From NCBI GenBank assembly GCA_965237485.1, contig CBDEFQ010000010.1, forward strand, positions 1 through 64,000: 64,000 nucleotides of DNA, read 5' to 3'. Made by a program: the position numbers and the translations under genes. The DNA comes from JAAELZ01 sp965237485 (GTDB lineage Bacteria > Pseudomonadota > Gammaproteobacteria > Arenicellales > Poriferihabitantaceae). Below are positions 16,748 through 26,496 of the stretch, piece by piece. The notes under the pieces were generated by a model. The model ran no database searches. It was not told the origin of the DNA and was given only the letters and a program-made list of their open reading frames with translations. Positions within the stretch are counted from its first letter, which is position 1. Every line of letters starts with the position of its first letter.

Positions 16748-17709
16748 TTAGATAACAACGATCCTAACTCTGCCGGATGCATTGGACGGTGCACCACCGC
16801 CGTTACTATTCTGGATGACAGAAGCTACCCCCGCTATATATCCAGATCCGCCGCCAGCAAAACCATTTCCTACTCCACTTGCCCCGCCGCCGCCAACGAA
16901 ACCACCGCCACCACCACCAGAGTCTTCGCCATCACCCCCTTGAAACTGCGATCCTGTATCTCCATGGTTATAATCAGGGCCGCCGCCAGTGCCACCAGAG
17001 CCACCTGCTTGTCCACCATTATAACTAGTAGCAATGACGCCGCCCCCACCATCAGTGCCGTTACCGTCGCCGCCGCCGTCGCCGAAGCTAAAACTATTGT
17101 AGCCTCCGCCTTGTGCTAACCCTCTAGGCGAGCCAGCACCGCCGCCGGCAATCACCAACGCTTGTCCGCCTAGAAATACGCCCGAATAACCGCCGCCAGC
17201 GCCGCCCACCTCGTTATTACCGGTACTTACGTTGCGCCCTCCTTCTCCGCCACCGCCAAAAAAACCTGGCCGTCCCGTTCCTGTACTCGACACTCCTTCC
17301 GCGTACGCACTGCCGTGTCCGCCGCCACTGCCGCCTATAATGGCTAATGATGATCCACCTGGAATAGACAGAGAAGCAAAGGCCGAACCACCTGTGCCTC
17401 CTCTAGTTGCGCTTCCGCTGGGGCCAGCAGCACCGCCGCCGGCTCCATAAGCAAATATTTGAACAGTGCACGCTTCTGGAATGGTTACGGTATCACTGCC
17501 TTCATTAAAATTGAACTCAGTTTGACCATTAACTATGCAGGCATTAACAGTGGTGGTTATCGCCGTTGCCTAGGCATGGGCAGGGAGTACAACGCTTTTA
17601 ATAATAGGCGTTGACCATTCAAAAACACTCTCCGCAGCAATGAGGGTGCTGCCGAGTGCTATTTTAGATAAGCCCTTGCGCTTGGACTTGTTGATACTAT
17701 TTTTTTCAT
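16748..17709 (-). pseudogene. secreted glycine-rich protein gene, decayed
   Basis: The C-terminal ~180 codons (from 17293) are very Gly-rich (GGGSGYIAGVASVIQ, ending SGRVRIVVI). The same frame runs upstream through VNACIVNGQTEFNF and VTIPEACTVQIFAYGAGGG to an amber stop at 17570-17572. Before it, in frame, come KSKRKGLSKIALGSTLIAA and VVLPAHA, which look like a signal peptide with an AxA cleavage site. An ATG at 17709 is out of frame by one base in a run of seven A. So: one frameshift and one nonsense codon. The Gly/Ser pattern recalls ALK-type glycine-rich domains of secreted proteins. Function unknown. Confidence 0.7.
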
Positions 17710-18081
17710 ATTAGAACTAGAATCGCAGTTATGTAGTATAAATAATGCAAAATGAAAGTCTCGTCTCCATTTTGTCCGAGCGTTGGAATTGAATCTGACG
17801 AATACCAGATGTTATATCATTAAAAATGGTGCATCGGCCTCTCAGATAAGTCGCCAGGAACTGACAAAATATCATGAGGACACTCGGCCCCTAATCGGTT
17901 ATTGTATTGGCTACAATGCGCACAAACTAACGGGGTGATCCCTCCCAAACAGCATCAAAGCGTGATGAATATTAAGCCTAATAATCCGGAGCGGATGGAT
18001 TCATGCCCGGTCTAAATTGGACCTCAGGCTAACATTCGGAGGTTGAATATCAGAGAGGTAGCTTTCAGGGGGTTTTACAAT
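17710..18081. other. 372-bp region without a recognisable gene
   Basis: Lies between the glycine-rich pseudogene and ISc copy 2. No open frame of note, no inverted repeats and no matches to elements elsewhere in the window. It may hold the pseudogene's promoter and debris from the rearrangement that truncated ISe. Confidence 0.5.
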
Positions 18082-19257
18082 GGGCTCGTCAGTTAATACA
18101 ATTTCAAACAGGGTTTTCGCCGAAGTCGCTTTTAGTTTGCTCAGCAACGCGTTTTTTGTGCAATAAACCGTCTATTAGCAGCCATTTTGCCACCAATAGA
18201 CGGATCTACCCCTAGGCCGGCACCAATTCAACTCGTTCAACTCCCAATGCCATTAATCGCTTAAGGTTAAAACATAAGCCCCTGATTCCAACTTGGAACT
18301 GGACTTTAGCCAACCCTTTATAACGAACTCGCTTATTGCGATGAGCAAACACTCGCTCATATGGTGAACGAATTTTGCTAACCCAACGGTCTTTGTCTCT
18401 ATTCTTGCCATGCATATTGTTCTTCTTGATTGTTGCATCATGGCAACCGTTGCGCCTGAGCGTGGTTTTGGCCGGGCTCACGCAATAACCCTTGTCCGCA
18501 TAAACAGCACCCGACTTAGGGCAAACATGCTTCAAGCCGCTTGCATCCGTTACCTCAGCCGAGGTGGCCGCTATTTTATTGATCAAGCCACTTTGCATAT
18601 CCACTGATGCATGCTCTTTGTAACCATACCAATATTTGCTATTTCCCTTGCACCCAAACCGTGCTTGCTTGTCCGCCGCAACTTTATCAACTGTCTTATT
18701 GTTGAACTCCTCTAATCCCATCTTTATCGCCTTATCTCTATCATCCCAAGTGGTTAGCTTACTGACCAACTGGCTGGCATCGACAAATGTGAATACTTCT
18801 CGTACTAAGCCCATTGAAACTAACCCGCTCCGAACACGGTCAAATAAATTCATCATACCCCTGGTTCCAATGCGTGAGCGAAAATCACCAAAGTAACTAT
18901 GATCAGGAGTGCTCTGTTCTAGTCCTGAATCACAAAACCACTTAGCGGCCAGATTCTCTGATAAGCATCGCTCCATTTCTCTATCACTTAAATCTTCCAT
19001 GAACTGAAGCACCAAGGCACGTAAGCCGAACTCAACACCTCGGCCTTTAGGGCCACGGGTGGCATATATTTTAGAGAAGGGTTTACTCAATGCACCAAAA
19101 CATAATAGCTCATCGAGTTTACGGTAGGGATGTTCAGAGCTAACCAGAGAATCTAAGGTTAGGCACAGTTGGCTTTGATGACGTTTGCTCAAAATTGCAG
19201 GCTGACTAGAATCAGCCCATATTATCTCACGTATTCTATTAATTATCCGACAAGCCC
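18082..19257 (-). mobile_element. ISc copy 2 (IS5 family), complete
   Basis: 1176 bp with both terminal repeats. Left flank is unidentified DNA (ttttacaat). Right flank is internal ISe sequence (atgatacatcgggtc). No TSD, so the left part of the ISe host was lost after insertion or the flanks were recombined. Confidence 0.93.
18212..19192 (-). CDS. IS5-family transposase of ISc copy 2
   Basis: 326 residues from a TTG start (TTGAGCAAACG). Complete with the three catalytic motifs (FVDASQLVSK, YADKGYCVS, YERVFAHRN). The reference for this element type. Presumed functional. Confidence 0.93.
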   Translation of the reverse strand: MSKRHQSQLCLTLDSLVSSEHPYRKLDELLCFGALSKPFSKIYATRGPKGRGVEFGLRALVLQFMEDLSDREMERCLSENLAAKWFCDSGLEQSTPDHSYFGDFRSRIGTRGMMNLFDRVRSGLVSMGLVREVFTFVDASQLVSKLTTWDDRDKAIKMGLEEFNNKTVDKVAADKQARFGCKGNSKYWYGYKEHASVDMQSGLINKIAATSAEVTDASGLKHVCPKSGAVYADKGYCVSPAKTTLRRNGCHDATIKKNNMHGKNRDKDRWVSKIRSPYERVFAHRNKRVRYKGLAKVQFQVGIRGLCFNLKRLMALGVERVELVPA

Positions 19258-20068
19258 ATGATACATCGGGTCGCCTCGTAACAAAGCCATTAGGTCACGT
19301 TTCTCAAACAAATTGAGCTGCAATACTCGCAGTATTTGCTGCATTGTCTTACTTGCCTTCGACTGCAATTTGATGAACATCAGTATTAGATAAACGCATA
19401 ACGCAATCCATATTTGGGTCAATACTGCATTCTTGCTGGTGCAGATAAATGACTTTACCTTTAGATTCTGCTTTATCCATTTAACCTAGATAAATCAGTT
19501 AAAACACGAAAGTCCATGCAAGCTCTTGATGCACCTAGCAAAATCAAAAAAAACCTTATCACCAATAAGGTGACCGCGACTTTTTTGATTTCACTATGCA
19601 CTTCAATTGCTTACATGTCTTTTCCGCGTTTAACTGATTTATCTAGGTTTAAAGAATAATTCCACCTACCATCGTGACTTATAAATGTCGGCTATGGTCT
19701 GTGCACAGAGCTTAAAGTGGTTGGTTAAGAACACATAGTGCTTGCCAGTGGTCGCATCTCGATAGCCAATGCGGCGTAGCCGAATAGGACACTTCTTTGC
19801 TGTTTGGATTCCGGTAAATTCAATCGTCTGATCGCTTCTAAGCCCCGTACCCTTGTGGACACTATAGCACTTAACAACGCGGCACTTGGCATCCTTTTTT
19901 AATCTGGTTACAAAGAAGGTTCCTTTGCAATTCAATTGCTTATACCAAGCATAATCGTTGCATCCACGGTCAATAACTACAATACTGCCTTTCGGGAAAG
20001 CAACTTGTCTACCCGCGATAACGTCAGCACACTTGCCCTCTGTGATGTTAACAAACTCGGGAATCTGA
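19258..20068 (-). mobile_element. ISe copy 1 (IS4 family), internal fragment carrying a MITE
   Basis: About 640 bp matching the C-terminal two thirds of the ISe transposase region (complete copy at 40183-41454) at moderate identity, interrupted by the MITE. Neither ISe end is present. The right junction (~20060-20068) runs straight into the Nudix gene and the left into ISc. Confidence 0.85.
19258..20068 (-). pseudogene. IS4-family transposase fragment (ISe copy 1)
   Basis: On the minus strand it begins in PEFVNITEGKCADVIAGRQV and runs through VIDRGCNDYAWYKQLN, GYRDATTGKHYVFLTNHF and QTIADIYKSRW before the MITE; the C-terminal part resumes at 19484. The conserved VIDRGY reads VIDRGC here. It lacks the N-terminus and cannot be active. 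Confidence 0.85.
19485..19647. mobile_element. MITE copy 3 (163 bp)
   Basis: Same element and orientation as copy 2, with a perfect 5-bp TSD tttaa (19480-19484, 19648-19652). Removing it restores the ISe coding sequence (compare ISe copy 2 near 40465). Confidence 0.9.
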
Positions 20069-20821
20069 AGGGGAAAATATTTCATAGGCATCGTTATCTC
20101 CCATATAGCCCTCAATATTTACTGAGCGCAAATAATTAGGGTCAAGTGCTGCTTTAACTACATGCTTATTATGCGCCCCGACTTCATCGCTGTTTAAGTA
20201 TTCATCTAATGACAGCCATTGCGCCTTATACAATTCGACTTCATCCATATCGATATCAAAGCTCATGGGTTTTAGTTTACACACGGCGTATATGTTAGAA
20301 GTTTGAAACTGCCCTACGTGATGGTGTCTAAAGCAGACCACACCTTGGAACTGCGTCTTAATGCCTGTTTCCTCAAAGACCTCACGTACTGCTCCATCAG
20401 CTATGTGCTCACCCCGTTCCAGCATACCGCCGGGTAACTTAAAATAATTGGGTTTGGTTTGCGCATGATTGCGTTCAACCACCGCAAGTATTTTATTTCC
20501 CGATATGACTACAGCGCCCGCGCCAATAGTATGCGTAGCATAAGGAGGGACGTTTGCGTCATCTTCTAGGCGCTTAGTCATCATCAGTATATTTTGGTCG
20601 GTATGATGATAATCAAAACCTGCTGCTAATGCAGTTTCAATAAGATTAGCGAATGATGGTTTAATTGGCAGCCAAACAACTTTGAACTGTTGCTGGGTCC
20701 ACAATACCAAAGAATGGTTAAGTGCCACATTAAACGAAGCTATATCACGTGGCAATTCATCTGCGTTCACTTCAATACCCGCATAGGCATTTTCTGTGAA
20801 AGCTAGTATATTTTTAGACAT
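20048..20821 (-). pseudogene. Nudix hydrolase with NUDT6-like N-terminal domain, 3' end replaced by ISe
   Basis: 258-codon open frame. Residues ~25-75 (FNVALNHSLVLWTQQQFKVV then WLPIKPSF and GFDYHH) form the N-terminal domain seen in NUDT6-type proteins. The Nudix box lies at ~130-152 (GGMLERGEHIADGAVREVFE then ETGI, fitting Gx5Ex7REUxEExGU). It would hydrolyse a nucleoside diphosphate derivative. The family C-terminus should follow at DAYEIF, but the last residues (about SPSDSRVC) come from the ISe fragment. Only the tail is replaced, so the product might keep activity. Confidence 0.82.
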
Positions 20822-20841
20822 AGCTGAGCCGCTTATAGCAC

Positions 20842-21825
20842 TCAGGCTGACGCCCCTGAAGAAGCTAGTCTAGCAATTTCTTTTTGATCCAAATTACGAT
20901 ACTTTCCTTGGCGTAAATCACGCGGCAAAGTAACCGAGCCATATCTTAGTCGCGCCAATCGGCTTACCTGACACTCTACGGCTTCCCATAGCTTGCGCAC
21001 TTCACGGTTACGGCCTTCGTTAAGCACTACATGTACCCAGGTGTTGCGTTTGTCAGATTCACCTCTTTGTAACTGAATGCTTTCAAATTTCATTACTTGG
21101 CCGTCTACTTCAATTCCGGCAATTAATTGTTTGAGTTTGTCTTTGCTTACCTCACCATAAATACGGCAACGATACTCGCGTTCTAGGCCACTTCTTGGAT
21201 GCATTAAACGGTTAGCTAAGGCACCATTCGTCGTGAACAGTAATAAGCCACTGGTGTTGATATCCAAGCGACCGATTGAAACCCAACGCGCACCACGTAT
21301 TTTTGGTAATTGCTTAAATACTGTAGGCCGTTTACCGGGGTCATTTAGCGTGCATATTTCGCCTTCTGGCTTGTGATACATCAAAACGCGGGTATCCTTG
21401 TCTAAACTCTTTGTCTGTAGCGCGCGGCCATTTACAAGAATTACGTCCTCTGGCGTAACACGATTCCCCAATTGAGCTAAGGCACCATTTACAATCACTC
21501 GGCCATCTTTGATCCAGCCTTCCATTTTACGGCGCGAACCGTAGCCTCGGTCAGCTAGTAACTTTTGTACGCGTATCCCAATATGTGCAACTTGGTCAGA
21601 CACCACATCCTGACTAACGTTTTCAGCTTCATCAGCACTATCTAAAGGTGTCTCGGAAGCCAGCTCACCTGTTTGCCAAACAGAATGCTGAGACTCTTGA
21701 CGAATAACTGCAGCACGGCGAATGCCGCGCATCGAGATTGTTTGGTCTTTTTTTTCGCGCGTTGTTTTCGGCCGAAAGGGGCCACGCCTACCACCTTTAT
21801 TTACCTTGTTACTCTTCTTGTTCAA
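20842..21825 (-). CDS. rluB: 23S rRNA pseudouridine synthase B (RluB)
   Basis: 327 residues. A basic N-terminal tail, an S4 RNA-binding domain at ~85-130 (IRVQKLLADRGYGSRRKMEG), then the RsuA/RluB/E/F catalytic domain with GRLDINTSGLLLFT (catalytic Asp ~195) and the RNREVRKLWEAVECQVSRL stretch. It makes pseudouridine 2605 in helix 89 of 23S rRNA (E. coli numbering). Its start overlaps the scpB 3' end by 17 bp, as in many gammaproteobacteria, and the genes probably form one operon from trpS or scpA. Confidence 0.95.
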   Translation of the reverse strand: MNKKSNKVNKGGRRGPFRPKTTREKKDQTISMRGIRRAAVIRQESQHSVWQTGELASETPLDSADEAENVSQDVVSDQVAHIGIRVQKLLADRGYGSRRKMEGWIKDGRVIVNGALAQLGNRVTPEDVILVNGRALQTKSLDKDTRVLMYHKPEGEICTLNDPGKRPTVFKQLPKIRGARWVSIGRLDINTSGLLLFTTNGALANRLMHPRSGLEREYRCRIYGEVSKDKLKQLIAGIEVDGQVMKFESIQLQRGESDKRNTWVHVVLNEGRNREVRKLWEAVECQVSRLARLRYGSVTLPRDLRQGKYRNLDQKEIARLASSGASA

Positions 21826-22447
21826 GATTTGAGTCTATCGAGGCGATAATATTATCAGTCAGGTTTTCATTCGGAGCGATCATCTCCAAAGACATATTCA
21901 TTTCTTTGGCTAACTCGTCTAACTCACGCACTGGTTTTAACTCGGGTAAGTCTTTGAGAGATTGTAAATTAAAATAGGACAAAAATTCAGAAGTAGTACC
22001 ATAAATACTGGGCCGTCCAGGTACTTCACGTTCACCAATCTTCTTAACCCACTCGCGCTCAATGAGGCGCTGCATAATATCACTACTGACTGAAACTCCG
22101 CGTATCTCTTGGATGTCGCCGCGCGATACAGGCTGGCGATAAGCGATAATAGATAAGGTTTCCATTAAAGCCCTAGATAAGCGAGGGGGTTTAGTTTCAT
22201 ACAACTTCTCTATCCATGTAGAGTACTGCGCGCGCGTTTGTAAGCGATATCCCTGAGCGACTTTTGCCAGCTCCACACCTCGGCCGTTATAGCTTTGCAC
22301 TAAGCTATCTAGTACGCTTTGTATAGTTTCCTTCTCGGGCCTACCTTCCTTGGGAAACAGCTTAAGTATTCTCGCCACTGAAAGCGGCTCTTCGGCAGCG
22401 CTTAATATGGCCTCTAGTATGGGCTCTAATACAGAATTATTAGACAT
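21809..22447 (-). CDS. scpB: segregation and condensation protein ScpB
   Basis: 212 residues, two winged-helix domains. Conserved stretch SRALMETLSIIAYRQPVSRG then DIQEIRGVSVSSDIMQRLIE is the ScpB signature. With ScpA and Smc it forms the bacterial condensin that compacts and segregates the chromosome. The C-terminal ~30 residues are acidic. It starts 6 bp after scpA ends. Confidence 0.95.
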   Translation of the reverse strand: MSNNSVLEPILEAILSAAEEPLSVARILKLFPKEGRPEKETIQSVLDSLVQSYNGRGVELAKVAQGYRLQTRAQYSTWIEKLYETKPPRLSRALMETLSIIAYRQPVSRGDIQEIRGVSVSSDIMQRLIEREWVKKIGEREVPGRPSIYGTTSEFLSYFNLQSLKDLPELKPVRELDELAKEMNMSLEMIAPNENLTDNIIASIDSNLEQEE

Positions 22448-22453
22448 ACACGA

Positions 22454-23230
22454 CTAGTTGGCTATGCTTACATGTATTGGTGAGTAATTTTCGTTTTGGA
22501 TTATCTCTAATAAGCCATCGCGAACCAACTCTAATATAGCCATAAAACTGACAACGACACCTTCACGCCCTTCATCCACTGTAAACAGGTCTTCAAACAA
22601 AATACGCTTCCCAGGTTTCATTGTGTCTAATATTTGCACCATCCGCTCACGCATGCTTAAACTTTCGGGTTTAATATGATAGCCCGCATTTTGTTGCGCT
22701 CTCTCCATAACGTTGCGAAAAGCTACAGCTAAATCGTTTAAGGTCGCCTGCGGTAGATTCTCAATACTAATGTGTTTTTCAAAATGAGTTTGGGTTAAAA
22801 ATAGCTCTCGCTCTAGTCGTGGACGCTCATCCAGCGATTTGGCTACTTTGGCAAATTGTTCGTATTGCTGAAGCTGCGCTATCAGTGCGGCTCGGGGGTC
22901 ACCAAGCTCTTCTTCGTCTTCACTCACTTGGCGTGGCAGCAACATTCTAGATTTTATCTGCGCTAACATGGCCGCCATCAACAGATATTCAGCCGCCAGA
23001 TCGAGGCGTATTTTACGCATCAACTCAACGTACTCCATATATTGTTTAGTAATAGCTGCAATGGGAATATCCAGAATATCAATGTTTTGCTTACGAATAA
23101 GGTACAACAACAAATCCAGTGGGCCTTCGAATGAGTCTAAAAAGATCTCTAGTGCTTCTGGTGGTATGAACAGGTCTTCTGGCAGCTTAACTATAGCCTC
23201 GCCCTTAACCTTAATGGCTGCTTGGTCCAT
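22454..23230 (-). CDS. scpA: segregation and condensation protein ScpA (kleisin)
   Basis: 258 residues. N-terminal FEGPLDLLLYLIRKQNIDIL then DIPIAAITKQYMEYVE is the kleisin helix bundle that contacts the Smc neck. The C-terminal winged helix (VVSFMAILELVRDGLLEIIQ) contacts the Smc head. ATG at 23230 lies 8 bp downstream of the trpS stop, so co-transcribed. Confidence 0.95.
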   Translation of the reverse strand: MDQAAIKVKGEAIVKLPEDLFIPPEALEIFLDSFEGPLDLLLYLIRKQNIDILDIPIAAITKQYMEYVELMRKIRLDLAAEYLLMAAMLAQIKSRMLLPRQVSEDEEELGDPRAALIAQLQQYEQFAKVAKSLDERPRLERELFLTQTHFEKHISIENLPQATLNDLAVAFRNVMERAQQNAGYHIKPESLSMRERMVQILDTMKPGKRILFEDLFTVDEGREGVVVSFMAILELVRDGLLEIIQNENYSPIHVSIAN

Positions 23231-23238
23231 TAATTAAC

Positions 23239-24459
23239 TCATTTGTAATTGTATTGCGTGCCAACCGCATCACGAACAATCTGCATGGTCTCAACGGCCA
23301 CTTCCTGCGCTTGTGCATTGCCCTTTGCCATCACCCGCTTTAGCAAAGCTGGATCGTTTTCGTAGGGCTCGGCTCTTTCCTTAATAATGGCTTGTTCTGC
23401 TAGCACAGCATCGATTAGCGGTTGCTTGCAATCGACGCAACCAATGCCAGCTCTAGGGCACTCTAATTGAATCCACTCGTGTGTTTTTGAATCTGTATAG
23501 ACTTGATGCAAATCCCATACGGGGCATTTTTCAGGTGTACCCGGGTCATTCCGACGTACTCTGGCAGGATCAGTAGGCATACTGCGTAATGCTTTTTCAA
23601 CCCGTTTTGGGTCGTCGCGCAAAGCGATGGTATTGCCATAAGATTTAGACATCTTCTGCCCATCTAAACCGGGCATTTTTGAAGCCTTGGTGAGCATCGA
23701 CTTAGGCTCAGGCAGAATAATGCGGCCCTTACCTTCGATGTTACCCTGCAGCAATTCTTTTTCTACTGCGTTAATATTTTGCTGCGCATCGAGCAATTGC
23801 ATTGCGCCGTCCCTAGCTAAATCATTACCATTTTCTAAATAATCTTGGCGCATCCGTTTGAAAGTCTTGGACGCTTTCTTGCCCATCTTATTTTGCGCAT
23901 CACTTATCTGTTGTTCTACGCCTTCACTATTGCCAAATATATGATTAAAACGCCTAGCCACTTCTCGAGTGAGTTCAACGTGCGGCACTTGATCTTCACC
24001 AACCGGCACGCCCTGTGCACGATACATCAGAATGTCGGCCGATTGCAGCAATGGGTAGCCTAAAAAGCCGTATGTGGACAAATCTTTATCACTTAATTTA
24101 GCCTGCTGATCTTTAAAACTAGGCACGCGTTCGAGCCAACTTAATGGGGTCACCATTGAAAGCAAAAGATGCAATTCCGCGTGCGCTGGAACAGCTGATT
24201 GCACGAACAAGGTAGCTTTATCTGGGTCAACCCCTGCCGCCAACCAATCGATGACCATTTCCCAAACATGAGGTGCCAAGGTTTGTGGTTCATTGTAGTG
24301 CGTGGTTAAAGCATGCCAATCTGCGATAAAGAAATAGCTGTCGTAGTTTTCTTGCAACGCCAACCAATTGGTTAAAACCCCGTGGTAATGACCAAGATGT
24401 AAGCGCCCTGTTGGTCGCATGCCAGAAAGAATACGTTGTGGTTTAGCTAAAATCATCAA
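23239..24459 (-). CDS. trpS: tryptophanyl-tRNA synthetase
   Basis: 406 residues. Class I signatures: GRLHLGHYHG (HIGH equivalent, residues ~17-26) and DGQKMSKSYGNTI (KMSKS, ~224). Charges tRNA-Trp. Longer than the ~334-residue E. coli enzyme: there is an insert around residues 170-215 (NKMGKKASKTFKRMRQDYLE) and a Cys-containing stretch (CPRAGIGCVDCKQ, ~343), as in the long TrpS type of some proteobacteria. Probable first gene of trpS-scpA-scpB-rluB. Confidence 0.95.
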   Translation of the reverse strand: MMILAKPQRILSGMRPTGRLHLGHYHGVLTNWLALQENYDSYFFIADWHALTTHYNEPQTLAPHVWEMVIDWLAAGVDPDKATLFVQSAVPAHAELHLLLSMVTPLSWLERVPSFKDQQAKLSDKDLSTYGFLGYPLLQSADILMYRAQGVPVGEDQVPHVELTREVARRFNHIFGNSEGVEQQISDAQNKMGKKASKTFKRMRQDYLENGNDLARDGAMQLLDAQQNINAVEKELLQGNIEGKGRIILPEPKSMLTKASKMPGLDGQKMSKSYGNTIALRDDPKRVEKALRSMPTDPARVRRNDPGTPEKCPVWDLHQVYTDSKTHEWIQLECPRAGIGCVDCKQPLIDAVLAEQAIIKERAEPYENDPALLKRVMAKGNAQAQEVAVETMQIVRDAVGTQYNYK

Positions 24460-24515
24460 GTCTAAATAGTTAAAAATCGTGGGTATTGTATGAATAATCG
24501 AGGCTTATGCGTAGC

Positions 24516-25136
24516 TTAATTAACAAAAGACAGCTCCCCCTTACCCTCGCGGTACACAGTTAATCCATCTGGGCCTAAGCCAAGTACCGTAGTCGGGTTA
24601 ATATCGCAAGGTCCGCCATCAATTATTAGATCAATGTGGGGGCCGATTTCGTCTTCTATGTCGTGTGCATCGTTCATTGGCAATGTGGCGCCGGGCAGTA
24701 AAAGTGTAGAGCTCATAATAGGTTCGCCTAGTGCGTCCAGCAACGCGGTGACGATAGGGTAATCAGGCACCCGCAAACCAATGGTTTTTCGTTTTGGGTT
24801 TTGCAACCGCTTCGGCACCTCTCTGGTTGCGGTTAATATAAACGTGTATGGCCCCGGCGTAAGGCGTTTGAGTGTTCGATAATCTTGGTTGTCGATGCGC
24901 GCATATTTGGCTAGTTCAGATAAATCAGAACAGACCAAGGTAAAATTATGTTCCTCGCCTACTTGTCGGATCGCCCGAATGCGGTCTAAGGCCTTTGCAT
25001 CGCCAATATGACAGCCAAGCGCGTAACTCGAGTCGGTAGGGTAAGCAATAATGCCTCCGTCACGAATAATCTCCACCGCCCTTCTGATTAACCGAAGTTG
25101 CGGGTTAGCGGGGTGTAGAGTAAAAAACTGCGCCAT
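24516..25136 (-). CDS. Sua5/YciO/YrdC-family protein (YciO type)
   Basis: 206 residues. The YrdC fold is indicated by IIAYPTDSSYALGCHIGD (residues ~29-46), RNxQ-type KRKTIGLRVPDYPIVTALLD and SSTLLLPG. Family members make L-threonylcarbamoyl-AMP for tRNA t6A37. The YciO subgroup is related but its role in t6A is debated. Located next to trpS-scpAB as in many gammaproteobacteria. Confidence 0.9.
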   Translation of the reverse strand: MAQFFTLHPANPQLRLIRRAVEIIRDGGIIAYPTDSSYALGCHIGDAKALDRIRAIRQVGEEHNFTLVCSDLSELAKYARIDNQDYRTLKRLTPGPYTFILTATREVPKRLQNPKRKTIGLRVPDYPIVTALLDALGEPIMSSTLLLPGATLPMNDAHDIEDEIGPHIDLIIDGGPCDINPTTVLGLGPDGLTVYREGKGELSFVN

Positions 25137-25167
25137 TTTCGTGAGGCCTAATCAACAGTATGAATGA

Positions 25168-26496
25168 TCAAGTTAGCGGTAGATTATTGTTACGTCTGCT
25201 ACGGTTTGACCTTTTACGATTAGGTTTATTGCGTCCATGAGCTTGAGGCAGAGCCTGAATCATTTGCAGGCGCGCTGATTCGTCAACATCTTGTATCTTG
25301 GTCCACCAAACAGTTATTTCTTCAGCAGCTTCATCAATTTTTTGGCGTAGTAGTAAGAAATCATAGGCTGCACGAAATCGTTTGTTTTCTAATATTCTTA
25401 ATATTTGTTTGGGTCGGCGCTGTTCAAGTGCATGTTGCATGTCCCATATCTCCATCACAACCATCGACACTCTCTTGGGTATGGCAATACGCGGGATTTG
25501 CTCCAATATGATTTTGTCAGCTACGATGTATGTGCCTTGTCGTCCTTTAGGTAAGGATTTGCTATTTTTACGCTGATATTGAAATGCATGCCATAAAATT
25601 ACCGCAAAGAAAAAGGCCGGTATAACAGGTTTATTTTGGCCTACTCTACGATCCGTGTTTTTAAGCGCAATGTCAATAAAGGCATCTACATTGCCTGGTT
25701 GAGATGTTTGCTTACTTAAACTGTTGGCGGTTAACGGAAACAGGATATCAACCAAGCCATACTCTTTTAATCTTGACCAACTTTTTACGCCATGTGCGTG
25801 ATGAAATAACTTAAATGTTTCATCATACAACCGCGCGTTGGATACATCGTGAATTAAATGCACTTGGGCGTGTATTAGTTGGGACAAATCTGGTGAAATC
25901 TCAAAACCTAACTTGGCCATAAAGCGCAAAGCGCGTAGCATCCGCACGGGGTCTTCTGCAAAACGTTGTTCAGCTCTACCAATCACTTCAAGTTTTCGCT
26001 GCTTAATCGCTTGCAGGCCACCAGTGTAATCTAATACGATTGTATTAGTTGGGTCGTAATATAAAGCGTTGGCGCTGAAGTCGCGCCTAAAGGCATCTTC
26101 TTCAATTGTGCCGTAGACGTTATCTCTAACCAACCGTCCCTTATCATTTTGACTATGAATAGATTGCGCATGTTGGCCCTCTCCAACTGGAGCAGCGCGA
26201 AAAGTGGCGATCTCAATATATTCACGGTAATTTAGGTAAACGTGGACAATCTTAAAGCGCCTGCCAATTATTCTTGAACGCTTGAATAAGCGTTTTACCT
26301 GCTCAGGTGTCGCGTTTGTCGAGATATCAAAATCTTTAGGCGATTTCCCCATCAACCAATCTCGAATACAGCCACCGACTAAATAAGCATCAAACTGGTT
26401 TTTCTGTAGCGTTTCGCAAATTTGCATCACGCCTTGTGGCACTGACTTGGCATTAAGCCCCAGTTCTGATGCAGTATAGGTTTTGACTGCGCTCAT
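25168..26496 (-). CDS. pcnB: poly(A) polymerase I
   Basis: 442 residues. Nucleotidyltransferase core: YLVGGCIRDWLMGKSPKDFD (residues ~38-57) with the DxD pair, IIGRRFKIVHVY, and AFRRDFSANALYYD. The RNA-binding neck is RFAEDPVRMLRALRFMAKLG. The C-terminus is basic (GRNKPNRKRSNRSRRNNN), typical of PcnB rather than CCA-adding enzymes. It adds 3' poly(A) tails that promote RNA decay. Overlaps the upstream wecA-like stop by one base. Confidence 0.94.
   Translation of the reverse strand: MSAVKTYTASELGLNAKSVPQGVMQICETLQKNQFDAYLVGGCIRDWLMGKSPKDFDISTNATPEQVKRLFKRSRIIGRRFKIVHVYLNYREYIEIATFRAAPVGEGQHAQSIHSQNDKGRLVRDNVYGTIEEDAFRRDFSANALYYDPTNTIVLDYTGGLQAIKQRKLEVIGRAEQRFAEDPVRMLRALRFMAKLGFEISPDLSQLIHAQVHLIHDVSNARLYDETFKLFHHAHGVKSWSRLKEYGLVDILFPLTANSLSKQTSQPGNVDAFIDIALKNTDRRVGQNKPVIPAFFFAVILWHAFQYQRKNSKSLPKGRQGTYIVADKIILEQIPRIAIPKRVSMVVMEIWDMQHALEQRRPKQILRILENKRFRAAYDFLLLRQKIDEAAEEITVWWTKIQDVDESARLQMIQALPQAHGRNKPNRKRSNRSRRNNNLPLT

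Noticed and set aside
17232..17450. Pro-rich open frame on the plus strand opposite the glycine-rich gene
   Set aside because: Reverse complement of GGC/GGT codons gives Pro/Ala-rich shadow frames. No start signal or family.
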